A stretch of 64,000 nucleotides of DNA, from NCBI GenBank assembly GCA_963741385.1, contig CAVUHO010000010.1:62001-126000 (forward strand), in the 5' to 3' direction. Every line of letters starts with the position of its first letter. Positions within the stretch are counted from its first letter, which is position 1. Both the position numbers and the translations under genes were made by a program. Origin of the DNA: Sulfomarinibacter sp963741385. GTDB taxonomy: Bacteria; Acidobacteriota; Thermoanaerobaculia; Thermoanaerobaculales; Sulfomarinibacteraceae. Below, one piece after another: positions 24,020 through 31,784 of this stretch. Below the pieces are notes generated by a model. The model saw only the letters and a list, made by a program, of their open reading frames with translations, was not told the origin of the DNA and made no database searches.

Positions 24020-24771
24020 TGCTGCTGCCGCGGGTGATCCCGTGTCTCGACGTCAAGGGTGGCAGGGTCGTCAAGGGCATTCGTTTCCAAGGACTTCGGG
24101 ACGCCGGGGACCCGGTGGAGCGGGCCGAGGCCTACGCCCGCCAGGGCGCCGATGAACTGGTTCTGCTCGATGTCTCCGCGACCCCGGAGGACCGCGGCAA
24201 CGCGCTGGAGGTGGTGCGGGCGGTGCGCCGGGTGCTGGCGCTGCCGCTCACCGTCGGCGGCGGTGTGCGGGAAGCCCGCGATGCCGAGATCCTGCTCGAG
24301 GCCGGCGCCGACAAGGTGGCGGTCAACACCGCCGCCGTGACCCGGCCTGCTCTGCTCGACGACATGGCGCGGATCTTCGGCCGCCAGTGCACCATTCTCG
24401 CCCTCGACGCCGCCCGGTTCGAGGGTGGGTGGGAGACCGTCATTCGTTCGGGTCGCGAACGCACCGGGCTCGACGCTGCGGATTGGGCCAGGCAGGCTGT
24501 CGACCGCGGCGCCGGGGAGATCCTGCTCACCTCGTGGGACCGCGACGGCACCGGCGACGGCTACGACCTCGAACTGATCGCCGCCGTCCGTGCCGTGGTG
24601 CCGGTGCCGATCATCGCCTCCGGCGGCGCCGCCGGTCCAGACCACATGGCAGCAGCTTTGGCAGCGGGAGCAGACGCGGTGCTCGCCGCCTCGATCCTGC
24701 ACGACGGCCACACCACGGTCGGCGATCTCAAGGACGAGCTCGCGGCTCGCGGGCTGGAGGTGCGGCGATGA
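24019..24771 (+). CDS. hisF: Imidazole glycerol phosphate synthase, cyclase subunit
   Basis: TIM-barrel enzyme forming IGP and AICAR from PRFAR with ammonia from HisH. 250 residues. Catalytic Asp in IPCLDVKGGRVVKG at the start and in LLTSWDRDGTGDGYD near residue 175; phosphate sites LTVGGGVR and ASGGAAG. The ATG at 24019 overlaps the hisH stop by one base, usual for a pair that forms one complex. Its stop overlaps the next gene as ATGA. Confidence 0.96.
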   Translation: MLLPRVIPCLDVKGGRVVKGIRFQGLRDAGDPVERAEAYARQGADELVLLDVSATPEDRGNALEVVRAVRRVLALPLTVGGGVREARDAEILLEAGADKVAVNTAAVTRPALLDDMARIFGRQCTILALDAARFEGGWETVIRSGRERTGLDAADWARQAVDRGAGEILLTSWDRDGTGDGYDLELIAAVRAVVPVPIIASGGAAGPDHMAAALAAGADAVLAASILHDGHTTVGDLKDELAARGLEVRR

Positions 24772-26045
24772 TCGTTCCATCCATCGATCTCATGGACGGC
24801 CACGCGGTGCAGCTGGTCGGCGGCCGCGAGAAGGTACTCGACGCCGGCGACCCGCTGGCGGTCGCCGAGCGATTTGCCGTGGTCGGCGAGCTCGCGGTGA
24901 TCGACCTCGATGCCGCTCTCGGCCGAGGTTCCAACTGCGACGTGATGCGCGAACTGGTGCGGCGCTACCCGTGCCGGGTGGGTGGCGGCATTCGCTCCGC
25001 AGAGCAGGCCCTCGAGTGGCTCGACGCCGGGGCTCGCAAGGTCATTCTCGGTACCGCTGCGACCCCGGAGGTGCTCACGGAACTGCCACGAGAACGGGTG
25101 ATCGCAGCCCTCGACGGGGTCGACGGCGAGGTCGTGGTGCGCGGATGGACCGAACGCACCGGCGCCTCGGTCCTCGACCGGTTGGCCGAGCTGCACGAGC
25201 TGGTCGGCGGGTTTCTCGTCACCTTCGTCGAGCGCGAAGGCCGGCTCGGTGGGATCGACCTCGCAGCGGCGAGGACCGTGGTCGAGGCTGCCGCCGGCAC
25301 CCGGGTCACCATCGCGGGCGGCGTCACCACCACCGGCGAGGTGGCCGCCCTCGACCGTCTGGGCGCCGATGCCCAGATCGGGATGGCCATCTACACCGGC
25401 CGGCTCGATCTCGCAGATGCCTTTGCCGCACCCCTGATTTCGGACCGCCCCGACAGTCTGTGGCCGACCGTAGTGTGCGACGAGCACGGGATGGCGCTCG
25501 GACTGGTCTACTCCTCGGCCGACAGCCTGCGTACGGCAGTCGCCGAGCGCCGCGGCGTCTACTGGTCGCGCTCGCGCTCCGAGCTCTGGCGCAAGGGTGA
25601 GACCTCGGGCGCGGTCCAGGAGCTGGTGCGGGTGGAGGCCGACTGCGACCGCGACGCCCTGCGTTTCACCGTGCGTCAACGGGGCGGTTTCTGTCATCTC
25701 GAGACCCGCAGCTGTTGGGGCGCAGGGGCCGGTCTCGCGGAACTCGAGCGAAGGCTGATCGAGCTCGTGGCCCACGTCGAGCCGGGATCCTACACCTCCC
25801 GGCTGGCCGGCGACCCCGGGCTTCTCGCGGCCAAACTCGTCGAGGAGGCCCACGAGCTCGCCGAGGCCGGCAGCGACGACGAGGTGGTGTGGGAGGCAGC
25901 CGACGTCCTGTACTTCACGCTGGTCAAACTGGCGGCCAATGGAACGCGTCTCGAGAACGTCGCACGGGAGCTCGACCGCCGCGCCCTCCAGGTGCGGCGC
26001 CGCGACGGTTCACGGACGTTCGCAACCGGGGAGACCGGGACATGA
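24768..26045 (+). CDS. hisA: Trifunctional HisA-HisI-HisE fusion
   Basis: 425 residues in one unbroken frame. Residues 1-220 are the ProFAR isomerase HisA: IPSIDL-type start IVPSIDLMDGHAV, IDLDAALG, GGGIRSAEQ, IAGGVTTTGE. Residues about 230-318 are PRA-cyclohydrolase HisI: SRSRSELWRKGETSG, EADCDRDALRFTV and the zinc segment GGFCHLETRSCW. Residues about 325-410 are PRA-pyrophosphohydrolase HisE: KLVEEAHELAEA and VVWEAADVLYF. The protein would thus run three steps in a row, removing pyrophosphate, opening the ring and isomerising. HisIE fusions are common; adding HisA is unusual to me. The linker is short and the frame clean, so an artefact is unlikely. Starts ATG 24768, overlapping hisF. Confidence 0.92.
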   Translation: MIVPSIDLMDGHAVQLVGGREKVLDAGDPLAVAERFAVVGELAVIDLDAALGRGSNCDVMRELVRRYPCRVGGGIRSAEQALEWLDAGARKVILGTAATPEVLTELPRERVIAALDGVDGEVVVRGWTERTGASVLDRLAELHELVGGFLVTFVEREGRLGGIDLAAARTVVEAAAGTRVTIAGGVTTTGEVAALDRLGADAQIGMAIYTGRLDLADAFAAPLISDRPDSLWPTVVCDEHGMALGLVYSSADSLRTAVAERRGVYWSRSRSELWRKGETSGAVQELVRVEADCDRDALRFTVRQRGGFCHLETRSCWGAGAGLAELERRLIELVAHVEPGSYTSRLAGDPGLLAAKLVEEAHELAEAGSDDEVVWEAADVLYFTLVKLAANGTRLENVARELDRRALQVRRRDGSRTFATGETGT

Positions 26046-27316
26046 TGATGCGCCGACTCCAGCCGCACGAGGTCCAGAAACTCCGGCGCGACGCGGTCGA
26101 CGAACCCACCCTTCGCGACGCCGCGGTGATCGTCGACGAAGTGCGCCGCGGCGGCGAGGCAGCGCTGCGGCGGTATGCCGAGCTCTTCGGCGAGCGAACG
26201 ATTGATCAGCCCCTGGCGATCGATCAGGACCGGCTCCTCAACTCCCTACAGAACCTGCCAGGCGACCAACGGGCGCTCCTCGAACGGACCGCCGCCCGCA
26301 TCGAGGACTTCGCCCTCGCGCAGAAGGCCGCGTTGGTCGACCTGACCTTCCCGGTGCCGGGCGGCGAGGCGGGGCATTCGATCGCACCCGTCGAAAAGGC
26401 CGGCTGCTACGCTCCTGGCGGACGCTATCCGCTGCCGTCATCGGTGCTGATGACCGCTGTCACAGCGCGGGCTGCGGGGGTGAGCGAGGTCTGGGTGGCG
26501 TCACCACGGCCCACCCAGATCACTCTCGCCGCCGCCGCGGTGGCGGGGGCCGACGGGCTGTTGGCGGTCGGCGGCGCTCACGCCATCGCCGCGCTGGCCT
26601 ACGGCGTCGGCGGCCCGCCACCTTGTGACGTGGTGGTGGGGCCCGGAAACCGCTGGGTCACTGCCGCCAAAAAACTGGTAGCGGGCGACGTCGGCATCGA
26701 CATGCTGGCGGGCCCGTCAGAGCTCGTGATCCTCGCCGACGCGAGCGCCGACCCGGGGGTGGTGGCGGCGGACCTCCTGGCTCAGGCCGAGCACGATCCC
26801 GAGGCCCTCCCGGTGCTGGTGACCACGGATCCGGCGCTGGCCGACGCCGTCGACATCGAGCTCGCTCGCCAGCTCGCCGATTTACCGACCCGCGACATCG
26901 CCGCCGCCGCACTGAGCAACGGATTCGCCGTCATCGCAGACAGCCTTGAGGAGGCTCTGGCCGTCTGCGACCGCCTCGCCGCCGAACATCTTCAGATCCT
27001 GACGAAAGACGCCGAAGAGGTTGCCCGTCGCGCCAATCACTACGGCGGCCTTTTCATCGGCAGCTCCAGCGCCGAGGTCTTCGGCGACTACGGTATCGGT
27101 CCCAACCACACCCTCCCGACCGGCGGCGTCGCCCGTTTCAAGGGGGGCTTGAGCGTCTTCGATTTCCTCCGAATTCGCACGTGGCTGCGGATGAACCACG
27201 ATCACGACGCCGCGGCGTCGGACGCCGCCGCCCTCGCCCGCCTCGAAGGCCTCGAAGCGCACGCCCGCGCCGCCGAACGACGCATCGCGAAACGAACCCG
27301 AACGCGGCACCGGTAA
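26042..27316 (+). CDS. hisD: Histidinol dehydrogenase
   Basis: Zinc- and NAD-dependent oxidation of histidinol to histidine, final two oxidations of the pathway. 424 residues. Family motifs: VEKAGCYAPGGRYPLPSSVLMTA near residue 120 (the cysteine-glycine-rich signature), VGPGNRWVTAAKKLV near residue 200, GPSELVILAD, LLAQAEHDPEA, and FGDYGIGPNHTLPTGG with catalytic His near residue 350. ATG at 26042 overlaps the upstream stop as ATGA; two further in-frame ATG codons follow at once. Last histidine gene; no terminator was recognised after it. Confidence 0.96.
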   Translation: MMMRRLQPHEVQKLRRDAVDEPTLRDAAVIVDEVRRGGEAALRRYAELFGERTIDQPLAIDQDRLLNSLQNLPGDQRALLERTAARIEDFALAQKAALVDLTFPVPGGEAGHSIAPVEKAGCYAPGGRYPLPSSVLMTAVTARAAGVSEVWVASPRPTQITLAAAAVAGADGLLAVGGAHAIAALAYGVGGPPPCDVVVGPGNRWVTAAKKLVAGDVGIDMLAGPSELVILADASADPGVVAADLLAQAEHDPEALPVLVTTDPALADAVDIELARQLADLPTRDIAAAALSNGFAVIADSLEEALAVCDRLAAEHLQILTKDAEEVARRANHYGGLFIGSSSAEVFGDYGIGPNHTLPTGGVARFKGGLSVFDFLRIRTWLRMNHDHDAAASDAAALARLEGLEAHARAAERRIAKRTRTRHR

Positions 27317-27390
27317 CTGGACGAACGTCCGGTGTCACGGAGTCGTCTTCTGAGTTGCATCCCCACCACAGAGGCATTAATGTTGTCTAC

Positions 27391-28008
27391 GTGGAATACA
27401 GATTCTCAAAAACGATTGTCATTCCTATTCTCATCGCAGCGGCCGCAGCGGCCGCGGATGGGCACGCGCAAGATCTCGTCCCCGACGGGACCTTCGACTC
27501 GGGAATCGCCGATTGGCACCTCGTGGGGCGCGGCACGCTGGCCCACGCCGCGGGCGAGGGATCGACGACGCCCGGTTCATTGGACGTCGTCGGTGGACTG
27601 GCCGGGAGCCGCACGCAGGCGATCGCGGGATACTGCATCGCCTCGTTGCCAGCCAGCCAGGAGCTCCAGTTCTCGGTCCGGCTCAAGCCGGTAGCGGGAA
27701 CGCCGGCATACTGCCGCATCGCCCTGTTCGAAAGCCAGCACTCCGACTGCCGGTGGATCGCGCTCGGAGGTGAGCAGCTGCGTTACTCGTTATACATCGG
27801 GTGGACTCAGCTGCCGCAGGCCCATCTCGTGACCGGTGCGACCACCCGATCAGTCGAGGTCCGCCTGCACTGCGCGACGGCAGTCGGCGACACCGGCCCG
27901 CTGGAGGTTCTCTTTGACGACGTCTCGATCGTCACGACATCAGGTTTGATTTTCGCCGACGATTTCGAATCCGCATCGACGGCACGGTGGTCGAACGCGG
28001 TTCCGTGA
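27391..28008 (+). CDS. Secreted protein with carbohydrate-binding-like fold and C-terminal FES....WS motif
   Basis: About 205 residues. A signal peptide (SKTIVIPILIAAAAAAA, cleavage near DGHA) is followed by VPDGTFDSGIADW, the style of a jelly-roll module that binds sugars, and by DGPLEVLFDDVSIV-like strands near the end. The last residues, FADDFESASTARWSNAVP, match a C-terminal motif (FESG....WS) I associate with secreted proteins of Acidobacteria and some myxobacteria, perhaps a sorting signal; this is from memory and not proven. Start taken at GTG 27391, without a clear ribosome site. Function unknown. Confidence 0.6.
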   Translation: MEYRFSKTIVIPILIAAAAAAADGHAQDLVPDGTFDSGIADWHLVGRGTLAHAAGEGSTTPGSLDVVGGLAGSRTQAIAGYCIASLPASQELQFSVRLKPVAGTPAYCRIALFESQHSDCRWIALGGEQLRYSLYIGWTQLPQAHLVTGATTRSVEVRLHCATAVGDTGPLEVLFDDVSIVTTSGLIFADDFESASTARWSNAVP

Positions 28009-28046
28009 TCGCGTCGGCCCCGAAAGTACTGGGAAGGAGACCGTCC

Positions 28047-29606
28047 ATGTTCAAACGAACCTCGCAGCGTCACGCCATGGTTCAGAGCGCGTGCGGAGTC
28101 CTCGCCGCCATCCTGATGACGGTGGCGGTTTCGGCATCCGAGATCAGCGACCAACGAGCGGCGGGCGCCATCAGCTGGAAAGCCGATTTCGAGTGGGACC
28201 ACGCGGTGCTCACCGTCTCCGGACCGGCCGGTGTGAGAAGCTGGGCCAAGAGTCCGGATTCGCCGCTCATGTTGGGCGTCGAGGCACTGACTACCTGGGC
28301 TGAAGCGGCCGAGGCGCCGGTCGACGGCGAGTACGCCTACGAGCTCGTCTTCGCCCCTCGGCTCAGCGACGAGGAGGCCACCGAGCGGGTCCGGCTGCGC
28401 GCCCGGGCCGACGGGTCGGGCCCACTGGCAAAGCCCTTCGGCGAGCTGCCAAGACGCAGCGGCACCTTCCGGATCGCGGACGGCGTCATCGTGGGTGCCG
28501 GCTCGACCACCCCGGAGCGGGGTGCCACCACCAAGGACGTGCTTCATTACGACGACGTCATTGTCACTGGGAGCCTCTGTGTCGGTTTCGACTGCATCGA
28601 TGGAGAGTCTTTCGGCTACTGCACCGAGAAGCTGAAGGAGAATAACCTCCAGCTGTGCTTCGAGGACAGCAGCATCGGCACATTCCCGTCGAGAGATTGG
28701 AAAATACAGATCAACGACTCAACCTCGGGCGGCTCGGATTACTTCACGATCTGGGACGTGGACGGCGGCCGCAGGCCTTTCACCATCGAAGGCGGTGCGC
28801 CGGCGAACTCGCTGTACGTCGAGGACTACGGCAGGGTCGGCCTCGGAACGTCGATCCCATACGTTGAGCTGCACATCGCCGACGGCGACAGCCCCACGGT
28901 GCGTCTCGATCAGGATGGCAGCAGCGGCTGGGCCGCGCAGTCCTGGGACATGGCCGGCAACGAGACCAACTTCTTCATCCGTGATGTCACGAACGGGTCC
29001 AGGCTGTCGTTCCGCATCCAGCCGGGCACCCCGAGCAACACCCTCAGTCTGAGGAGCGACGGCAAGATCGGCGTCGGCACCTGGAGCCCCGCCGCCAAGC
29101 TCGAGATCGAGACCACCGGGGAGCCCGCGAACCTGCTCCTCGACCGCACCGACGGCGGCAGGTGGTACCTGACGTCGATGGTGGACGGCACGTTCACCAT
29201 CGGCACCTCCGCGGTCGAAGGCGAGGAGCTCGTGATTCTGGACTCGATGGGCAATCTGACCACCAGCGGCACCGTCAACGGCGTGTCGGACCGGGCCGCC
29301 AAGGAGGACTTTCTTCCGGTCAACGGGACGGCGATCCTCGATGCCGTCGGTGAGCTGTCCATCGCCGAGTGGAGCCTGGTCAACGACCCGGACGGCGTGC
29401 GGCACGTCGGACCGACGGCTCAGGACTTCAGGGCCAGCTTCGGCCTCGGGGCCGACGACCGCCACATCGCTCTTTCGGACATGAGCGGCATCGCGCTGGC
29501 CGCCATCCAGGCGCTCGCCACCCGGCTTGAGGCGCGGGACGCGGAGATCGAGCGGCTGGGCCGAAGGCTGGCCGAATTGGAGGCCAGGCTCGCCGCCTCG
29601 GACTGA
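28047..29606 (+). CDS. Secreted fibre-like protein with S74 autoprocessing chaperone domain
   Basis: 519 residues. Signal peptide near residues 10-35 (SACGVLAAILMTVAVSA). Residues ~190-410 hold beta-rich repeats such as GRVGLGTSIPYVELHIADG and GKIGVGTWSPAAKLEIETTG, the style of tail-fibre and cell-surface stalks. Residues ~413-500 are an intramolecular chaperone of the endosialidase/Peptidase_S74 type, with the Ser-Lys pair in SDRAAKEDF, then VRHVGPTAQDF and a terminal coiled coil. In known members the domain trimerises the stalk and cuts itself off. Start ATG 28047 follows GGGAAGGAG. It is 38 bases after the previous secreted gene and may be co-expressed. Host or surface role is unknown. Confidence 0.75.
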   Translation: MFKRTSQRHAMVQSACGVLAAILMTVAVSASEISDQRAAGAISWKADFEWDHAVLTVSGPAGVRSWAKSPDSPLMLGVEALTTWAEAAEAPVDGEYAYELVFAPRLSDEEATERVRLRARADGSGPLAKPFGELPRRSGTFRIADGVIVGAGSTTPERGATTKDVLHYDDVIVTGSLCVGFDCIDGESFGYCTEKLKENNLQLCFEDSSIGTFPSRDWKIQINDSTSGGSDYFTIWDVDGGRRPFTIEGGAPANSLYVEDYGRVGLGTSIPYVELHIADGDSPTVRLDQDGSSGWAAQSWDMAGNETNFFIRDVTNGSRLSFRIQPGTPSNTLSLRSDGKIGVGTWSPAAKLEIETTGEPANLLLDRTDGGRWYLTSMVDGTFTIGTSAVEGEELVILDSMGNLTTSGTVNGVSDRAAKEDFLPVNGTAILDAVGELSIAEWSLVNDPDGVRHVGPTAQDFRASFGLGADDRHIALSDMSGIALAAIQALATRLEARDAEIERLGRRLAELEARLAASD

Positions 29607-29675
29607 CGACTCCACCCCTCCCGTACGAACCCGGTCGGGGCGATAACGTCCCGCAGAATGGTACTCTCTCCCGTC

Positions 29676-30461
29676 ATGGAACGATCGTGGCGGCTCATGA
29701 TCGACTCCGACCTCCCGGGGGGCACCAACATGGCGCGGGACGTCGCCATGCTCGAAGCGGTGTCGACCGGCGAGGCTCCGCCGACCCTGCGTCTGTACGG
29801 TTGGAACCCCCCCTGTCTCACCCTCGGCCGCCACCAGGGGGTCGAAGCGGCCGATCTGGCCTTCTGCCGGCGCGAGGGCATCGATGTGGTGCGCCGGCCC
29901 ACCGGCGGTCGCGCTCTCCTCCACCATCACGAGCTCACCTACGCTGTGGTCGCGCCGCTCGGCACCGGACCTCTGCCGCGTCCCCTGCAGGACGCCTACC
30001 GGACGATCTGCGGCGCCCTGGTCCGGGCGATGCGATCGCTCGGCGTCGAGGCCAAACTCACGGGCGGCGAGGTCAACCTCGAGCTGCCCGGTCCGCGGAC
30101 CACCGTCCCCTGTTTCGAGGCGCCGGCCGGCGGCGAGGTCGTTGTCGGGGGCCGCAAGCTGGTGGGGTCTGCCATGCGCGCCCACAAAGGAACGATCCTC
30201 CAACACGGCGCCATCGTCCTCGACTGGGACGGCCGCCTCCAGGCCGGATCGATGGGTCTCGCCGACGACAGCGGTCTGCGGCCCCACATCACGACCCTCC
30301 GCCACGAGCTCGACCGGTTGCCCGGTCGATCCGAGGTCGAGGAAGCGGTTGTCGCCGCCGCGGGCGAGACGCTTGGAGTCGCCTTCGAACCCGGCGCTCT
30401 CACGGCCGGCGAAGAGACCCGGGAGCGGACCCTCGCTCCGTCATTCCTCGTCAGCGGCTGA
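29676..30461 (+). CDS. Octanoyltransferase/lipoate ligase family protein, LipM-like
   Basis: 261 residues of the biotin/lipoate transferase fold; probably moves octanoyl groups onto lipoyl domains. Motifs: TNMARDVAML, RLYGWNPPCLTLGRHQ, VVRRPTGGRALLHHHELTYAVV, and GRKLVGSAMRAHKGTILQHGAI. A Cys in TVPCFEAPAGGE sits where LipM has its acyl-carrying cysteine, which favours LipM over ATP-using LplA. No LplA C-terminal adenylation domain is present. Start ATG 29676 is preferred to ATG 29658 because homologues begin at WRL. Its 3' end overlaps the convergent transporter by 21 bases. Confidence 0.8.
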   Translation: MERSWRLMIDSDLPGGTNMARDVAMLEAVSTGEAPPTLRLYGWNPPCLTLGRHQGVEAADLAFCRREGIDVVRRPTGGRALLHHHELTYAVVAPLGTGPLPRPLQDAYRTICGALVRAMRSLGVEAKLTGGEVNLELPGPRTTVPCFEAPAGGEVVVGGRKLVGSAMRAHKGTILQHGAIVLDWDGRLQAGSMGLADDSGLRPHITTLRHELDRLPGRSEVEEAVVAAAGETLGVAFEPGALTAGEETRERTLAPSFLVSG

Positions 30462-31643
30462 GGCGCCGGCGTTCTCCCGGATCCGCGGCTTGATCAACGG
30501 CAGGAGGGCGAGGGCCGGCAGGGCCAGTGCCGTCGTGATTGCGAAGAAGACGGCGTAACCGAGCTGTTCGACGCCGATTCCCGTAAAGGCGCCGGCCACA
30601 TCTCGGGTGAGGGCGAACATCGCCGACAGGATGGCGTACTGGGTGGCGGCGTGCTCCTTGTCGCACAGGTTCATCAGAAAGGACAGAAAGGCCGCAGTCC
30701 CGAGCCCCTGGGTGAAGCTCTCGATCATCGAGGCCGCGTAGATGCTCTCCCGCGGCAGCGCGACGGCCGCCACCACGACGTAACCGAGATTCGAGACCAG
30801 TTGCGCGAGACCGAGCCACAGCAGCGAACGGAAGATGCCGATGCGGTCGACGATCCACCCCCCGGCCAGCGCCCCGAGGATCGTCAGCGCCGTGCCGAGG
30901 GTCACCGAGATCGCGCCGATCTCGGTCAGGGAGTAGCCGCGGTCCACCCAGAAGGGCTTGACCATCCGGCCGAGGGTCGAGTCGCCGACCTTGAAGAGCA
31001 GAACGAAGAGCAGCACCGGCACCATCTGCCAGCGGAAGACCCACCGCAGGACCGGTTTGATGGCGTGGCGCCTGGCCGAGCTGTCGAGCGGTACGCGCGG
31101 GCTCATCCACGCCGCCACCGCCAACCCAAAGAAGATCACGGCCAGGGCGACCCACAGCGTCTTCCACCCGGTGAGGTCCGCCAGGATGAGGAAGCCGCCA
31201 CCGCCCGCCAGCATGGCGACCCTCGCGGCGGAGACCCGGGTCCCGTTGATACTGCCCGTCGTCTTCGGCGTCGCCACGTCCACCGCGTAGGCATCGATGG
31301 CGATGTCCTGGGTCGCCGAAGCGGTGGTGAAGAGCAGCAACAAGCCCCACATCAAATACGAAGGGCTGGAAGCATCCTGGGGCACGATCGCCAGGGTGGT
31401 GGCGCCGAGCACGAAGAGACTGGCGGTGATCCAGTGCTGGCGGCAGCCCCAGCGATCCACCAGGGGCGCCCATGCCAGTTTCCAGGTCCAGGGCAGGGAG
31501 AGCAGGCTCATCAGGCCGATCTCGCGCAGAGACACGCCGTGAACTCGGAAAAACACCGGCCACACGTCGTAGGCGATGCCGAAGGGCAGCCCCTCGGCAA
31601 AGTAGAGGACGGCAACCCAGAACAGCACCCTGCGCTTCGTCAC
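30441..31643 (-). CDS. AmpG-like major facilitator transporter
   Basis: 400 residues with 12 predicted membrane helices. The start, VLYFAEGLPFG, then LREIGLMSLLSLPWTWKLAWAPLVDRWG, and ATQDIAIDAYAVD match AmpG, the inner-membrane permease for anhydro-muropeptides from cell-wall recycling. Members in other phyla are of unproven substrate, so muropeptide import is the likely but not certain role. No ampD or ampC neighbour is present. Its last 21 bases overlap the octanoyltransferase on the other strand. Confidence 0.78.
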   Translation of the reverse strand: MTKRRVLFWVAVLYFAEGLPFGIAYDVWPVFFRVHGVSLREIGLMSLLSLPWTWKLAWAPLVDRWGCRQHWITASLFVLGATTLAIVPQDASSPSYLMWGLLLLFTTASATQDIAIDAYAVDVATPKTTGSINGTRVSAARVAMLAGGGGFLILADLTGWKTLWVALAVIFFGLAVAAWMSPRVPLDSSARRHAIKPVLRWVFRWQMVPVLLFVLLFKVGDSTLGRMVKPFWVDRGYSLTEIGAISVTLGTALTILGALAGGWIVDRIGIFRSLLWLGLAQLVSNLGYVVVAAVALPRESIYAASMIESFTQGLGTAAFLSFLMNLCDKEHAATQYAILSAMFALTRDVAGAFTGIGVEQLGYAVFFAITTALALPALALLPLIKPRIRENAGASAADEE

Positions 31644-31679
31644 CGCGTCATCTTACAGATGCCACGGTGACGAAACGCA

Positions 31680-31784
31680 ATTATGAATTTTGAATTATGA
31701 ATTTTGAATTTCTGATCGCCACCTCCCCCCGGTGTAGGAGGAGGACGTGGGATCATTCAAAATTCAAAATTAAGAATTCAAAAC
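31680..31784. repeat. Inverted pair of AT-rich 7-base-period repeats
   Basis: Left arm 31680-31711 (variants of AATTTTG and AATTATG) and right arm 31755-31784 (the reverse complement) could fold into a long AT-rich hairpin around a 43-base centre. It lies between two co-oriented genes and touches the 3' end of ccmF. Confidence 0.7.

Noticed and set aside
27391..29606. Prophage remnant because of the S74 tail-fibre domain
   Set aside because: No integrase, capsid, tail or lysis genes are near, and both genes have signal peptides.
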